A stretch of DNA of 43,488 bases from positions 1 through 43,488 of the forward strand of contig CAYZIL010000019.1 of the NCBI GenBank assembly GCA_964478515.1, written 5' to 3'. The notes beneath the pieces were generated by a model, which was given only the letters and a program-made list of their open reading frames with translations, made no database searches and was not told where the DNA came from. A program made the translations under genes and the position numbers. Each line of letters opens with the position of its first letter. The first letter of the stretch is position 1. This document shows, one piece after another, positions 6,995 to 14,726 of this stretch. Origin of the DNA: HGM13233 sp964478515. GTDB taxonomy: Bacteria > Bacillota > Clostridia > Oscillospirales > Ruminococcaceae.

Positions 6995-8560
6995 CTATGC
7001 GCCCAAGCGGGCGACGTTGTCGGCGCTATCGCTTACAAAAGCGGCAAGACGGTCGGCGGCGTCGTTGTAATTTGCCACCCAGCCCCAGCGCGCCAGCGTG
7101 TAGTCGCCGCTATGCAGCGCCTGAATATACTCCTGCGCCGGCAGGGCGCGTATTTCCACCGTGACGCCCAGCGCTGCTAGCTGTTCGCAAATAAGCTGTG
7201 CGAGTGCGACGTCTTGCTCGCTGTCAACGGTGAGATATTCCAGCGTCGGCAGCCCGGCAGCGTCCACACCGGCCGCTGCGAGTTCCTGCCTGGCCGCGTC
7301 AAGGTCGGCAACTGTGCAGCCGTCGTCCTGCCGCCAACTGCCGCCGCTGCCGTTTGGCGTCTGCGCCGGCACAAAGTAACTGCTGGCCGCGCGTCCCTGC
7401 GCGCCGAGAGCCGCAAGCTGCTCGCGCTCAAGCGCCAGTGAAAGCGCGCGGCGCACCGCCGCGGCTTGCTGTACGTCAAGGTTTTCAAACCACTTCGAGG
7501 TGACGTTGAACACCGCGCAAACCGTGTTCACGGTGCGCGCGCATTGGGCGCTTTGCTGCATAGCAGCGGGAACAGTGTCGCAAAAATCCAGCGCGCCGGC
7601 GGCAAATTCGGCCGCCGCCTGCTCCGCCGGCGGCGCTGAAAACTCCAGCGTCTGCAAGGTAACCTCGTCGGCCGCATAGTAGTACTCGTTGCGCTTCAAT
7701 ACCAGCCGCTCGCCGTCAAAATCCGCGACAGCAAACGGTCCGCTGCTGGAAATTTCACCGCTCTCGCCGAAAGTGTCATTTTCCGCCTCGCTGCATTTTA
7801 CCGGCATGAACACAGGGTGGCAGCACAGTTCGGCAAGGTACACGCACGGGCGGGACAATACCGCTGTGAGCGTGAGTTCGTCCTCGGCCGTTACGTCTAT
7901 ACCCTGCTCGCTGCCGTAGCCGCTGAAGGCCGCGAAAAGATAACTGTAATTGGCGTCGGTCGCGGGGTCGGCTGCGCGGCGCCAGGCCGCGGCAAAATCG
8001 GCGGCGCTCAGCGCGCTGCCGTCCGACCAGCGAAGTCCGTCCTTTAGTGTGAACGTCCATATCAGGCCGTCGTCACTGACCGCGTAAGACTCGGCTAATT
8101 CCATAGCCACCGTGCCGTCGGCCGCGTAGTGGCAAAGGCCGCTGAACATGTTAAGCGCCACTGTGGCGCCGCCGACGCCGCTCAGCGCCGGGTCAAGACT
8201 TTGCGGCAGCGACGTGAGCGCGGCTGACAGCACCGTGCCGCCGCTGACGCGGGAAAAATCTTTGTCCGCATACGGCGTTGTCGTCAGCGCGCTGAACGCG
8301 GTGCCAAGCAGCCAGTCGTCGCCGACGTCATAGAGCGCGGCTACAGCGCCGCTGTGATTGAGCAGTTCTTCAGCCTCGCGCAGCAGCTGCGCGCGTGAAA
8401 GCACGTCAGCTTCGCGTTCAGCGGCCGAGACCAGCTCGTCGTAGACCTGCCAGTCCGGGCCGGACACGGCGGCACTTTCGGCGCCGCCGCACGAACACAA
8501 AACAAGCGCACACAGCAGCACTGCGGCGCCGGTGCGCACTAACCGAAAAAGAGCGCTCAT
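6995..8560 (-). CDS. Peptide-type ABC transporter substrate-binding lipoprotein (SBP_bac_5), apparently circularly permuted
   Basis: 521-residue exported lipoprotein of the OppA/DppA family. A signal peptide with a lipobox-like LVLCSC puts the lipidated cysteine at residue 24. The usual family N-terminus (SGGTV...SLDPALSG, then ELAESYAVSDDGL and TFTLKDGLRWSDG) begins only at about residue 106. Residues about 37-103 (YDELVSAAEREAD, SRAQLLREAEELL, VAALY) look like the family C-terminus. The real C-terminus stops at SDSADNVARLGA, just where that segment would normally follow (OppA: SDSSNN, then FDKLIAD). The gene overlaps rpiB by four bases. No permease or ATPase is nearby, so it is an orphan binding protein. 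Confidence 0.85.
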   Translation of the reverse strand: MSALFRLVRTGAAVLLCALVLCSCGGAESAAVSGPDWQVYDELVSAAEREADVLSRAQLLREAEELLNHSGAVAALYDVGDDWLLGTAFSALTTTPYADKDFSRVSGGTVLSAALTSLPQSLDPALSGVGGATVALNMFSGLCHYAADGTVAMELAESYAVSDDGLIWTFTLKDGLRWSDGSALSAADFAAAWRRAADPATDANYSYLFAAFSGYGSEQGIDVTAEDELTLTAVLSRPCVYLAELCCHPVFMPVKCSEAENDTFGESGEISSSGPFAVADFDGERLVLKRNEYYYAADEVTLQTLEFSAPPAEQAAAEFAAGALDFCDTVPAAMQQSAQCARTVNTVCAVFNVTSKWFENLDVQQAAAVRRALSLALEREQLAALGAQGRAASSYFVPAQTPNGSGGSWRQDDGCTVADLDAARQELAAAGVDAAGLPTLEYLTVDSEQDVALAQLICEQLAALGVTVEIRALPAQEYIQALHSGDYTLARWGWVANYNDAADRLAAFVSDSADNVARLGA

Positions 8561-9003
8561 TTGCGCTCCTTTTCAATATCCATTATCATCTGTACGCGGG
8601 TGGCGTGACGGCCGCCGAGAAACTCCGCTTCCAGAAAATTGTCCACTATCATTTTCGCGAGCTCCGGCCCGACAACGCGCGAACCGAAGGCAATAATATT
8701 GCAGTTGTTGTGCTGCTTACTGAGTCTTGCAGTGTAAGGCTCGCTGCAGACCGCGGCGCGGATGCCGCGCACCTTGTTTGCCGCAAGCGATATGCCCACG
8801 CCGGTGCCGCAAATAAGTATGCCGCAGTCGGCCTCGCCAGCGGCGACCGCCTCGCCGACAATCTTGCCGTATTCCGGGTAGTGAACGCTGTCGTGCGTGT
8901 CGGTGCCGAAGTTTATTACCGTGTGGCCTTTTTCCTCGACATATTCTTTTATCTCGTTTTTGAGCTCGACGCCGGTATGGTCGTTACCGATGGCAATTAT
9001 CAT
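8557..9003 (-). CDS. rpiB: Ribose-5-phosphate isomerase B (RpiB/LacAB family)
   Basis: 148-residue cytosolic sugar-phosphate isomerase interconverting ribose 5-phosphate and ribulose 5-phosphate, or a related sugar such as allose or galactose 6-phosphate. The N-terminal IGNDHTGVELK carries the family Asp and His, and ILICGTGVGISLAANK contains the catalytic Cys and the phosphate loop. HNNCNIIAFGSR is also typical. The length is normal. Its stop overlaps the start of the binding-protein gene by four bases, implying coupled translation, an unusual partner. Confidence 0.93.
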   Translation of the reverse strand: MIIAIGNDHTGVELKNEIKEYVEEKGHTVINFGTDTHDSVHYPEYGKIVGEAVAAGEADCGILICGTGVGISLAANKVRGIRAAVCSEPYTARLSKQHNNCNIIAFGSRVVGPELAKMIVDNFLEAEFLGGRHATRVQMIMDIEKERK

Positions 9004-9111
9004 TTTTACACCTCTGACTTGTCATTTTTGATTTATATTTTGCACGGGCGCCGCTGCACCCAGAGCTATTCTATCACGCCGCCGGCGCCTTTTCCACCCC
9101 GAGAGCCGTCT

Positions 9112-9555
9112 TTATTGCCGCGGTGCGACGCCGTCGGCCGACGGGCTCGCCATACCGCCGATAATTCGCAGCAGCTCCAGCGCGCTGTGGAACGCGCGGC
9201 GGCCGCCGTCGGGAAAAATTACGCAGCCCTGCCAGCTCGCCTTGGCGCGGTACTCAAGGCGCACGCTGAGCTGCGGGGTGTGCGTTTTTGTATATTCGTC
9301 GCTGTTTTGCGCTTGTGCTTGAACGCTGCTCGCCGCGGCGTCGTCCAGCCGGCGCAAGACGTGCGTCGCTTGCGGGTAGTCGCAGGCGTTGCAAAGGCCC
9401 TCCAGGACGGCCGCAAAACCCACCAGATTGTCAAAGTGCCACATCTGCCCGGCAGCGCGGTGCACGACGTAACCGCTGATATCCGCGCCGGCGTTTTCAA
9501 CATATACGTCTGTGTCCAGATATCCGTCGGGATAGAGATTTTGTTCTGCGAGCAT
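9112..9555 (-). CDS. Hypothetical protein
   Basis: 147-residue protein without a signal peptide or membrane segment; no family is recognised. It starts at an ATG with GGAGGG six bases upstream, so it is probably real. The middle contains HVLRRLDDAAASSVQAQAQ, a helical Ala/Gln stretch. The second half has an SVRLEYRAKASWQGCVIF strand-like region. It lies upstream of rpiB with about 108 bases between them and may be in the same transcript. It is divergent from the BTAD regulator at 9829. Confidence 0.6.
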   Translation of the reverse strand: MLAEQNLYPDGYLDTDVYVENAGADISGYVVHRAAGQMWHFDNLVGFAAVLEGLCNACDYPQATHVLRRLDDAAASSVQAQAQNSDEYTKTHTPQLSVRLEYRAKASWQGCVIFPDGGRRAFHSALELLRIIGGMASPSADGVAPRQ

Positions 9556-9697
9556 GGTCGCCCTCCGCTTCCGGACCGCGGCACGCGGTCTCCTATATAA
9601 TGATAATATAAATTACGACGTCAATCAATAAGAATAACAAAGTTTTGCCGCGGCTGCGCGCGCCCTTACGCCTGCTTTGGCCGAAAATATTTTTCGC

Positions 9698-9726
9698 TTG
9701 TCTTATCGAAAGCGGCGCTTTATAAT
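9698..9726 (+). promoter_or_regulatory. Promoter of the BTAD regulator gene
   Basis: TTGTCT (9698-9703) and a perfect TATAAT (9721-9726) are separated by 17 bases, about 100 bases before the GTG start. The rest of the 272-base divergent intergenic region is AT-rich with several ATAAT runs and shows nothing else clear. Confidence 0.65.
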
Positions 9727-9828
9727 GATAATAATAATATTTAAGACCATATTCCGCATTTATTCTGTTTGTTTCCGCACGCTGTTTTGCAATATTGGTA
9801 ATTTTTCCACCATAGACAGGAGAAGCTT

Positions 9829-11058
9829 GTGATTGCAGACCGCTCACAGCCGTTTTTGAAAATAACCACTCTGGGCAGCTTTTCTGTCCGCTGCGGCAAC
9901 AAGATTCTTTCAGACAACTCGTCTCGCTCCGGGATGGTCTGGAAGCTGTTTAAGTTTATTCTTACCAACCGCAGCGCACCGATAGCTATCGACAAAATTA
10001 TTGACACCCTTTGGCCGGACGAGGGGCCGGAAGACCCGCAAAAGGCGCTGTACACCCTTATGTACCGTCTGCGCGGCCTGTTAAACTCCGGTTTTACGGA
10101 CGACTGTAATTTTATTACATTTTCCCACAACTGCTACATTTGGAACACGGGCGCGCCTTACGAGCTGGATGTGGACGAATTCGACGCGGCGCTCAGCAAG
10201 GCGCGCAGCAGCGAGTGCGACGACGCGCAGCGCATTGCCCTTTGCCGCCGGGCGCTTGAACTTTACGCCGGCGACTATCTCAGCGAGTCGGCCTTTGAGG
10301 GCTGGGTGCTTCCCGCCGCCAACCATTACCGCCGGCTCTACTCGAACGCCGTCACCATGCTTACCACTTTGTATGCGGCCGCCGGCGACTACGCCAGCGT
10401 AATAGACTGCTGCGAAAAAGCAATTGCTGTCGACCCATTCGAGGAATCCCACCACTGCGCGCTGATAAACGCGCTTATTGAGCTCGGCCGCTACACGCAG
10501 GCAATGGCACAGTACGAGTACATTACCGGAATGCTCTACCGCGAGTTGGGCATAAACCCGTCTGACCAGCTGCAGGAACTGTTGCGGCGCATCCAGCGAC
10601 ACACCGAGGACGTGCAGTATGATTTCAGCTCCATAAAAGGTAACTTACAGGAGCAGCAGTCGCAAACAGGCGGCGCGTTTTGCTGCGATCTCGCTACATT
10701 CCGCGAAATCTACCAGCTGGAGCGGCGCTCCCTTGAGCGCAGCCGCGCCTCGGCGTTTCTTGTCTGTTTGTCCGTGCTGACGCCGCAGCATACCGTGCCC
10801 ACAAACGACACTCTCTCGCGCGCGTTCCCGCTGCTCAAGCGCACGGCGGTATTCAATTTGCGCCGCGGCGACGTCGTCAGCCAGTTTTCCCGCTCCCAAC
10901 TTTTGATGATACTCTCGGGCACAAGCTATGAAAGCTGCGAGGTCGTAGTTTCCAGACTTATTAAGCGCTTCGAGACCGACTATAGTGGTGAGGCTGTGCG
11001 GGTTTCGGTAAATATGGACTCCATACTCGCCGACAGTCTTGACAGCCGCGCCATTTGA
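9829..11058 (+). CDS. BTAD-type transcriptional regulator with a C-terminal GGDEF-like domain
   Basis: 409-residue DNA-binding regulator. An N-terminal OmpR-like winged helix (about 10-105: TTLGSFSVR, IDTLWPDEGPEDPQKALYTLMYRLR) is followed by the bacterial transcriptional activator domain, a TPR-like array (about 110-255: LCRRALELYAGDYL, CCEKAIAVDPFEESHH). The C-terminal 130 residues resemble a degenerate GGDEF fold: the signature position reads RRGDVVSQFSRSQLLMIL, so no cyclase activity is expected. The start is GTG at 9829 with AGGAGA upstream. It has no kinase partner nearby. It may control the C3 hydroxyacid genes behind it or the divergent gene at 9112; this is inference from position only. 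Confidence 0.85.
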   Translation: MIADRSQPFLKITTLGSFSVRCGNKILSDNSSRSGMVWKLFKFILTNRSAPIAIDKIIDTLWPDEGPEDPQKALYTLMYRLRGLLNSGFTDDCNFITFSHNCYIWNTGAPYELDVDEFDAALSKARSSECDDAQRIALCRRALELYAGDYLSESAFEGWVLPAANHYRRLYSNAVTMLTTLYAAAGDYASVIDCCEKAIAVDPFEESHHCALINALIELGRYTQAMAQYEYITGMLYRELGINPSDQLQELLRRIQRHTEDVQYDFSSIKGNLQEQQSQTGGAFCCDLATFREIYQLERRSLERSRASAFLVCLSVLTPQHTVPTNDTLSRAFPLLKRTAVFNLRRGDVVSQFSRSQLLMILSGTSYESCEVVVSRLIKRFETDYSGEAVRVSVNMDSILADSLDSRAI

Positions 11059-11082
11059 CCACTTGCGAACAAAATAAAAGTT

Positions 11083-11117
11083 CGCGCCGGACCCGTCGTT
11101 CAAGAGCGTCCGGCGCG
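11083..11117 (+). terminator. GC-rich hairpin between regulator and glycerate kinase
   Basis: CGCGCCGGAC pairs perfectly with GTCCGGCGCG around a 15-base loop, just past the regulator gene. There is no T run after it, so termination is possible but not certain. Confidence 0.4.
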
Positions 11118-11145
11118 CTGTCATATGTAACAGCTGCGGACGGTT

Positions 11146-12408
11146 TTGTCCGCTCATGAACGGAGGCAAAAAACGGAACTGCGCGCAGAAGTCGACTCAA
11201 TAATTAACGCCGCGCTGGCGGCGGCCCAGCCGGACGACGCCGTTCGCCGCGCCATTGACGAGTTTGCTATCAACGACGGCGGCACGGTGATGCTGCTGGC
11301 CGTCGGCAAGGCCGCCTACGGCATGGCCAAAACCGCCTGTTCTGTGCTCGGCAGCCACATCACCCGCGGTATTGTCATTACCAAATACGGCCACGGCGGC
11401 CCCGCGCTGCCCTGCTGCGAGGTCTACGAGGCCGGCCACCCCATTCCGGACGACAATTCCTTCGCCGCTACCCGCCGCGCCGTTTCGCTGGCCGAAAGTC
11501 TCGGCGCCGGCGACCGTCTGTTGCTGCTGCTGTCCGGCGGCGGCTCGGCGCTGCTGGAAAAGCCGCTGGTCTCAAACGCGACTTTACAAAACATCACCCG
11601 CAGCCTGCTGAAAAGCGGCGCCGAAATCGGCGAGATAAACACCATTCGCAAGCGGCTTTCCGCCGTCAAGGCCGGCCGCTTCGCCAAAATCTGCGCGCCG
11701 GCGCACGTCTATTGCGCGGCGCTGTCCGACGTGCTCGGCGACCGCCCCGACATGATTGCCTCCGGGCCGGTCAGCCCCGACAGCTCCACGTCTGCCCAGG
11801 CGCTGGCAATAATTAAAAAATACAAGCTGCGACTGAGCGCCGACGTCATTGCGCTGCTGCGCGAGGAGACGCCGAAAAGACTCGACAACGTCAGCTTTCG
11901 CGTTATCGGCAACCTTGCGACAATGTGCGACGCCGCGGCGCAGCGCTGCCGCGAGCTCGGCTACGACACCGAAATATTGAGCCTGCAGCTTAATTGCGAG
12001 GCGCGCTCAGCCGGAGAATTACTTGCCAAGCGCGCGCAAATGCGGCAGTCCGCCACCCAATCATTCGCCCTGCTCGCCGCCGGCGAGACCGTTGTCAAGG
12101 TTCGCGGCAACGGTCTTGGCGGCCGCAACCAGGAACTTGCGCTGGCGGCCGCAATCGGCATTGACGGGCTGAGCGACACCGCCGTTTTTTCGGTCGGCTC
12201 GGACGGCACCGACGGTCCAACCGACGCCGCCGGCGGCTATGTCGACGGCGACAGTGCCGCGGCGCTGCGTGCCGCCGGCGTCGATATTGACTCGGCTTTA
12301 AGCGACAACGACTCCTACCACGCGCTGCAAAAGTGCGGCGGGCTGATAATCACCGGCGCGACCGGCACCAATGTCAACGACCTTTGCGGTCTGCTGCTGC
12401 GGCGCTGA
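11146..12408 (+). CDS. Glycerate 2-kinase (GckA/TtuD, MOFRL family)
   Basis: About 420-residue cytosolic enzyme that phosphorylates D-glycerate to 2-phosphoglycerate. The N-terminal DUF4147 domain (about 15-250: LLAVGKAAYGMAKTA, GHPIPDDNS, LLLLSGGGSALLEKP, LSDVLGD with SGPVSPD) is followed by the MOFRL domain (about 300-415: GNGLGGRNQELALAAA, SVGSDGTDGPTDAAGG, TGTNVNDL). The start is uncertain. No ATG precedes the conserved region; a TTG at 11146 has a poor ribosome binding site, while a strong GGAGG at 11162 points to an ACG or CTG codon just downstream. It begins the run kinase - MFS carrier - isomerase. Confidence 0.9.
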   Translation: MSAHERRQKTELRAEVDSIINAALAAAQPDDAVRRAIDEFAINDGGTVMLLAVGKAAYGMAKTACSVLGSHITRGIVITKYGHGGPALPCCEVYEAGHPIPDDNSFAATRRAVSLAESLGAGDRLLLLLSGGGSALLEKPLVSNATLQNITRSLLKSGAEIGEINTIRKRLSAVKAGRFAKICAPAHVYCAALSDVLGDRPDMIASGPVSPDSSTSAQALAIIKKYKLRLSADVIALLREETPKRLDNVSFRVIGNLATMCDAAAQRCRELGYDTEILSLQLNCEARSAGELLAKRAQMRQSATQSFALLAAGETVVKVRGNGLGGRNQELALAAAIGIDGLSDTAVFSVGSDGTDGPTDAAGGYVDGDSAAALRAAGVDIDSALSDNDSYHALQKCGGLIITGATGTNVNDLCGLLLRR

Positions 12409-12507
12409 GCCCGCCTGCGTAAATTGCGGCGCGCCTGTTTGCCGCAGTTGCCTGCGGCACGCGGATGTGCTAAAATCAACGACAGAAAAAAGAACGGACA
12501 CTTGTGA

Positions 12508-13662
12508 ATGACACTGGTATTAATCGTAATTTATTTTTGCTTTATCAGTTTGGGCCTGCCGGACTCGATTGTCGGCACAATCTGGCCGCTCGCGCACCTT
12601 GAGCTCGGCGTGCCGCTCGCCGCGGCCGGCGCAATTTCCATGGTATGCTCGGTGGGTACCATACTTTCCAGTCTTTTTTGTGTGCGGGTAGTGCGCGCGC
12701 TGGGCACCGCGCGGGTGACGGCCATCAGCATTTTTCTCACTGCCGTCGGCATTGTCGGCTACAGCTTTGCACCGTCGCTTATCTGGATGATGCTGTTTGC
12801 CGTGCCGCTCGGTTTCGGCGCCGGCGCAGTAGACGCCGCGCTGAACAATTTTGTCGCTCTTCATTACAGCGCCCGGCAGATGAGCTGGCTGCACTGTTTT
12901 TGGGGCATAGGCGCGACGGCCGGTCCCATCATTCTTTCCGCTTTCCTTGCCGGCGGCATATGGCGCAGCGGGCTGCGTGTAATCGCCGGCATTCAGTTCG
13001 TACTGCTCGTAAGCGTGCTCGCCGCACTGCCGCGCTGGCGGCAGCTTGAAACCGCCGCCAACAGTGCCGAGACAAAACAGACCGGCGGACTGCGCGACGG
13101 ACTGCGTCAGCCGGGCGCGCTCAGCGCAATGCTGGCCTTCTTTTGCTATTCCGGAGTCGAGGTCACTGCCGGGCTTTGGGCAAGCAGCTACCTGGTAGGC
13201 TACCGCGGCGTCGGCGCCGACACTGCGGCGCGCTGGGTCTCGCTGTACTACGCCGGAATAACGCTCGGCCGCTTTTTGGTCGGCTTTGCCGCCGGGCAGG
13301 TAAAAAACACCGCGCTTATCCGCGGCGGCGAATTGACACTCAGCGCCGCGTGCGTGCTGTTGCTGCTGCCGCTCGACGCGCGCTTGGCAATGCCGGCGCT
13401 GATATTGCTCGGGCTCGGCTGTGCGCCGATATTCCCCTGCATGCTGCACGAGTCTCCGGTGCGTTTCGGCGCCGCCAACTCGCAGGCGCTCATCAGCTTG
13501 CAGATGGCCTGCTCTTATGTCGGCGTCACCGTGTTGCCGCCGCTGTTCGGCCTGTTGGCCGACAATATATCGCTGTCCCTTTTCCCCTGGTATCTGCTCG
13601 TATGCGCGGTGCTGGTGCTGGCGCTTTGTGAGCGTCTTGCCCGGCTGCCGCAAAGGAGGTAA
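12508..13662 (+). CDS. Major facilitator superfamily transporter
   Basis: 384-residue inner-membrane carrier with about twelve hydrophobic segments. It opens at once with a transmembrane helix (LVLIVIYFCFISLGLPDS). Conserved family features are GLPDSIVGTIWP in helix 1 and the GFGAGAVDAALNNFVA and HCFWGIGATAGP segments, typical of the FucP/YfkF-like sugar and small-solute branch. It lies between glycerate 2-kinase and the hydroxypyruvate-isomerase-like gene (two bases before the latter), so a C3 hydroxyacid or a related sugar acid is a reasonable guess for its substrate. The substrate cannot be read from sequence. Confidence 0.88.
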   Translation: MTLVLIVIYFCFISLGLPDSIVGTIWPLAHLELGVPLAAAGAISMVCSVGTILSSLFCVRVVRALGTARVTAISIFLTAVGIVGYSFAPSLIWMMLFAVPLGFGAGAVDAALNNFVALHYSARQMSWLHCFWGIGATAGPIILSAFLAGGIWRSGLRVIAGIQFVLLVSVLAALPRWRQLETAANSAETKQTGGLRDGLRQPGALSAMLAFFCYSGVEVTAGLWASSYLVGYRGVGADTAARWVSLYYAGITLGRFLVGFAAGQVKNTALIRGGELTLSAACVLLLLPLDARLAMPALILLGLGCAPIFPCMLHESPVRFGAANSQALISLQMACSYVGVTVLPPLFGLLADNISLSLFPWYLLVCAVLVLALCERLARLPQRR

Positions 13663-13664
13663 CA

Positions 13665-14429
13665 ATGCGTTTTTCCGTTTGTACCGACGCCGTGCTGCGT
13701 CACCAGCCAACGACCGAGGCGGCTATGGCCATTGCCAAACAGGCCGGCTTTGACCTGGTTGAATTTTGGGCCTGGTGGGAGAAAGACCTTGACGCCATTT
13801 CTGCCGCCGCCGCCAATTTGGAGCAGCGCGTGTGCGCCATGTGCACACCTTTTTGGCCTCTGACCGAGCGCGCTTGTCACAGTCAATACCTCGTCTCGCT
13901 CGTCGAGACGGCAAATGCCGCCGAAAAACTCGGCTGCCGGATAATTATCACCCAGTCGGGGCGCAATATAGAAAAGGTCGAGCGCAAATTGCAGCGCCGC
14001 AACATGGTCGAATGTCTGCGCCGCGCCGGCGAATTTCTCGGCGACCGCGGCATGACTCTGGTGCTCGAGCCGGTCAACGCCACCGAGTACCCCGAAACTT
14101 TCCTTTCGAGCGCCGCCGAGGCATTTTCAATTATTGATGAAGTCGGCGACCCGTCGGTAAAGGTGCTGTACGACCTTTACCACCAGCAGGTCAGCGGAGA
14201 CCTTGACGTCGCCGCCATTGAAAAAAACATCGGCAAAATCGGTCACTTCCACCTTGCCGGTTACCCCGGCCGCGGCAGTATACAAAATACGCAAACAGAC
14301 TACGCGCGCATAATTCGCGCCGCCGACCGCAGCGACTACAGCGGGGCGCTGGGACTGGAATATTTTACAGCGCAGGACGACGCCGCAATGCTTACCGCGG
14401 CGCGCGACTCGCTGCGCGCCTGCCAGTAA
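13665..14429 (+). CDS. Hydroxypyruvate-isomerase-like TIM-barrel protein (AP endonuclease 2 family)
   Basis: 254-residue cytosolic sugar isomerase/epimerase. The metal-binding pattern of the family is visible: the Glu in LEPVN (about 130), the Asp and His in VLYDLYHQQ (about 165), the His in GHFHLAGYPGR (about 192) and a Glu near GLEYF. This pattern is typical of Hyi, which interconverts hydroxypyruvate and tartronate semialdehyde. With glycerate 2-kinase two genes upstream, a route from hydroxypyruvate or glyoxylate-derived compounds to 2-phosphoglycerate is plausible, although a tartronate semialdehyde reductase is not in the window. AAGGAGG ends just before the ATG. Confidence 0.85.
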   Translation: MRFSVCTDAVLRHQPTTEAAMAIAKQAGFDLVEFWAWWEKDLDAISAAAANLEQRVCAMCTPFWPLTERACHSQYLVSLVETANAAEKLGCRIIITQSGRNIEKVERKLQRRNMVECLRRAGEFLGDRGMTLVLEPVNATEYPETFLSSAAEAFSIIDEVGDPSVKVLYDLYHQQVSGDLDVAAIEKNIGKIGHFHLAGYPGRGSIQNTQTDYARIIRAADRSDYSGALGLEYFTAQDDAAMLTAARDSLRACQ

Positions 14430-14438
14430 TAGAAAAAC

Positions 14439-14480
14439 ACGAGCGAGAGACCCCAGGCGGTCTCTCGCTCGTTTATTTTT
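14439..14480 (+). terminator. Terminator after the hydroxypyruvate isomerase-like gene
   Basis: ACGAGCGAGAGACC pairs perfectly with GGTCTCTCGCTCGT around a six-base loop, followed by TTATTTTT. An A run in front would let it act on the other strand too. Confidence 0.92.
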
Positions 14481-14497
14481 ATGCCTTCCCGCGGCAG

Positions 14498-14697
14498 TCA
14501 AGCGCTCAAGTACCGCCAGCTGTGCGGGTGTAATTAGCGCCACGGCGAACGCAAAACGATTTTTCGAACGTAAGGCGCGGGCAACGAAAACGCGCCCAGC
14601 GTTTAAAACACAGCACGTTCTTACTTGTTTTAGTTCGTTTGCCATTGCCGTGATTGCCCTTAAGGTAGCGGCAATATTTTTCCCTATGGGTTTGTGC
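14498..14697 (-). repeat. Diverged dispersed repeat, copy A
   Basis: Non-coding stretch between the terminator and the esterase gene that resembles 22784-23117. Shared blocks include GTGTAATTA, AACGAAAACG and TTCGTTTGC.ATTGCCG, then a T-rich run ending TTGTGC, in the same order and orientation. On the minus strand it still reads as a peptide (IGKNIAATLRAITAMANEL), close to one in copy B. It may be a decayed small gene or a non-autonomous repeat. Copy A is shorter in the middle than copy B. Confidence 0.6.
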
Positions 14698-14726
14698 TTA
14701 CCGCGCCTTTCGAGCGCGGTTATAAT

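Noticed and set aside
12520..13710. 396-codon minus-strand frame opposite the MFS gene
   Set aside because: Composition is Gln/Arg/His-rich and low-complexity, typical of an antisense shadow of a GC-rich membrane gene; the plus strand has clear transmembrane helices and family motifs.
14127..14645. Long minus-strand open frame overlapping the hydroxypyruvate isomerase gene and repeat copy A
   Set aside because: It runs through a strong terminator and antisense to a clear gene; only its first part resembles the decayed peptide of the repeat. Treated as repeat, not gene.
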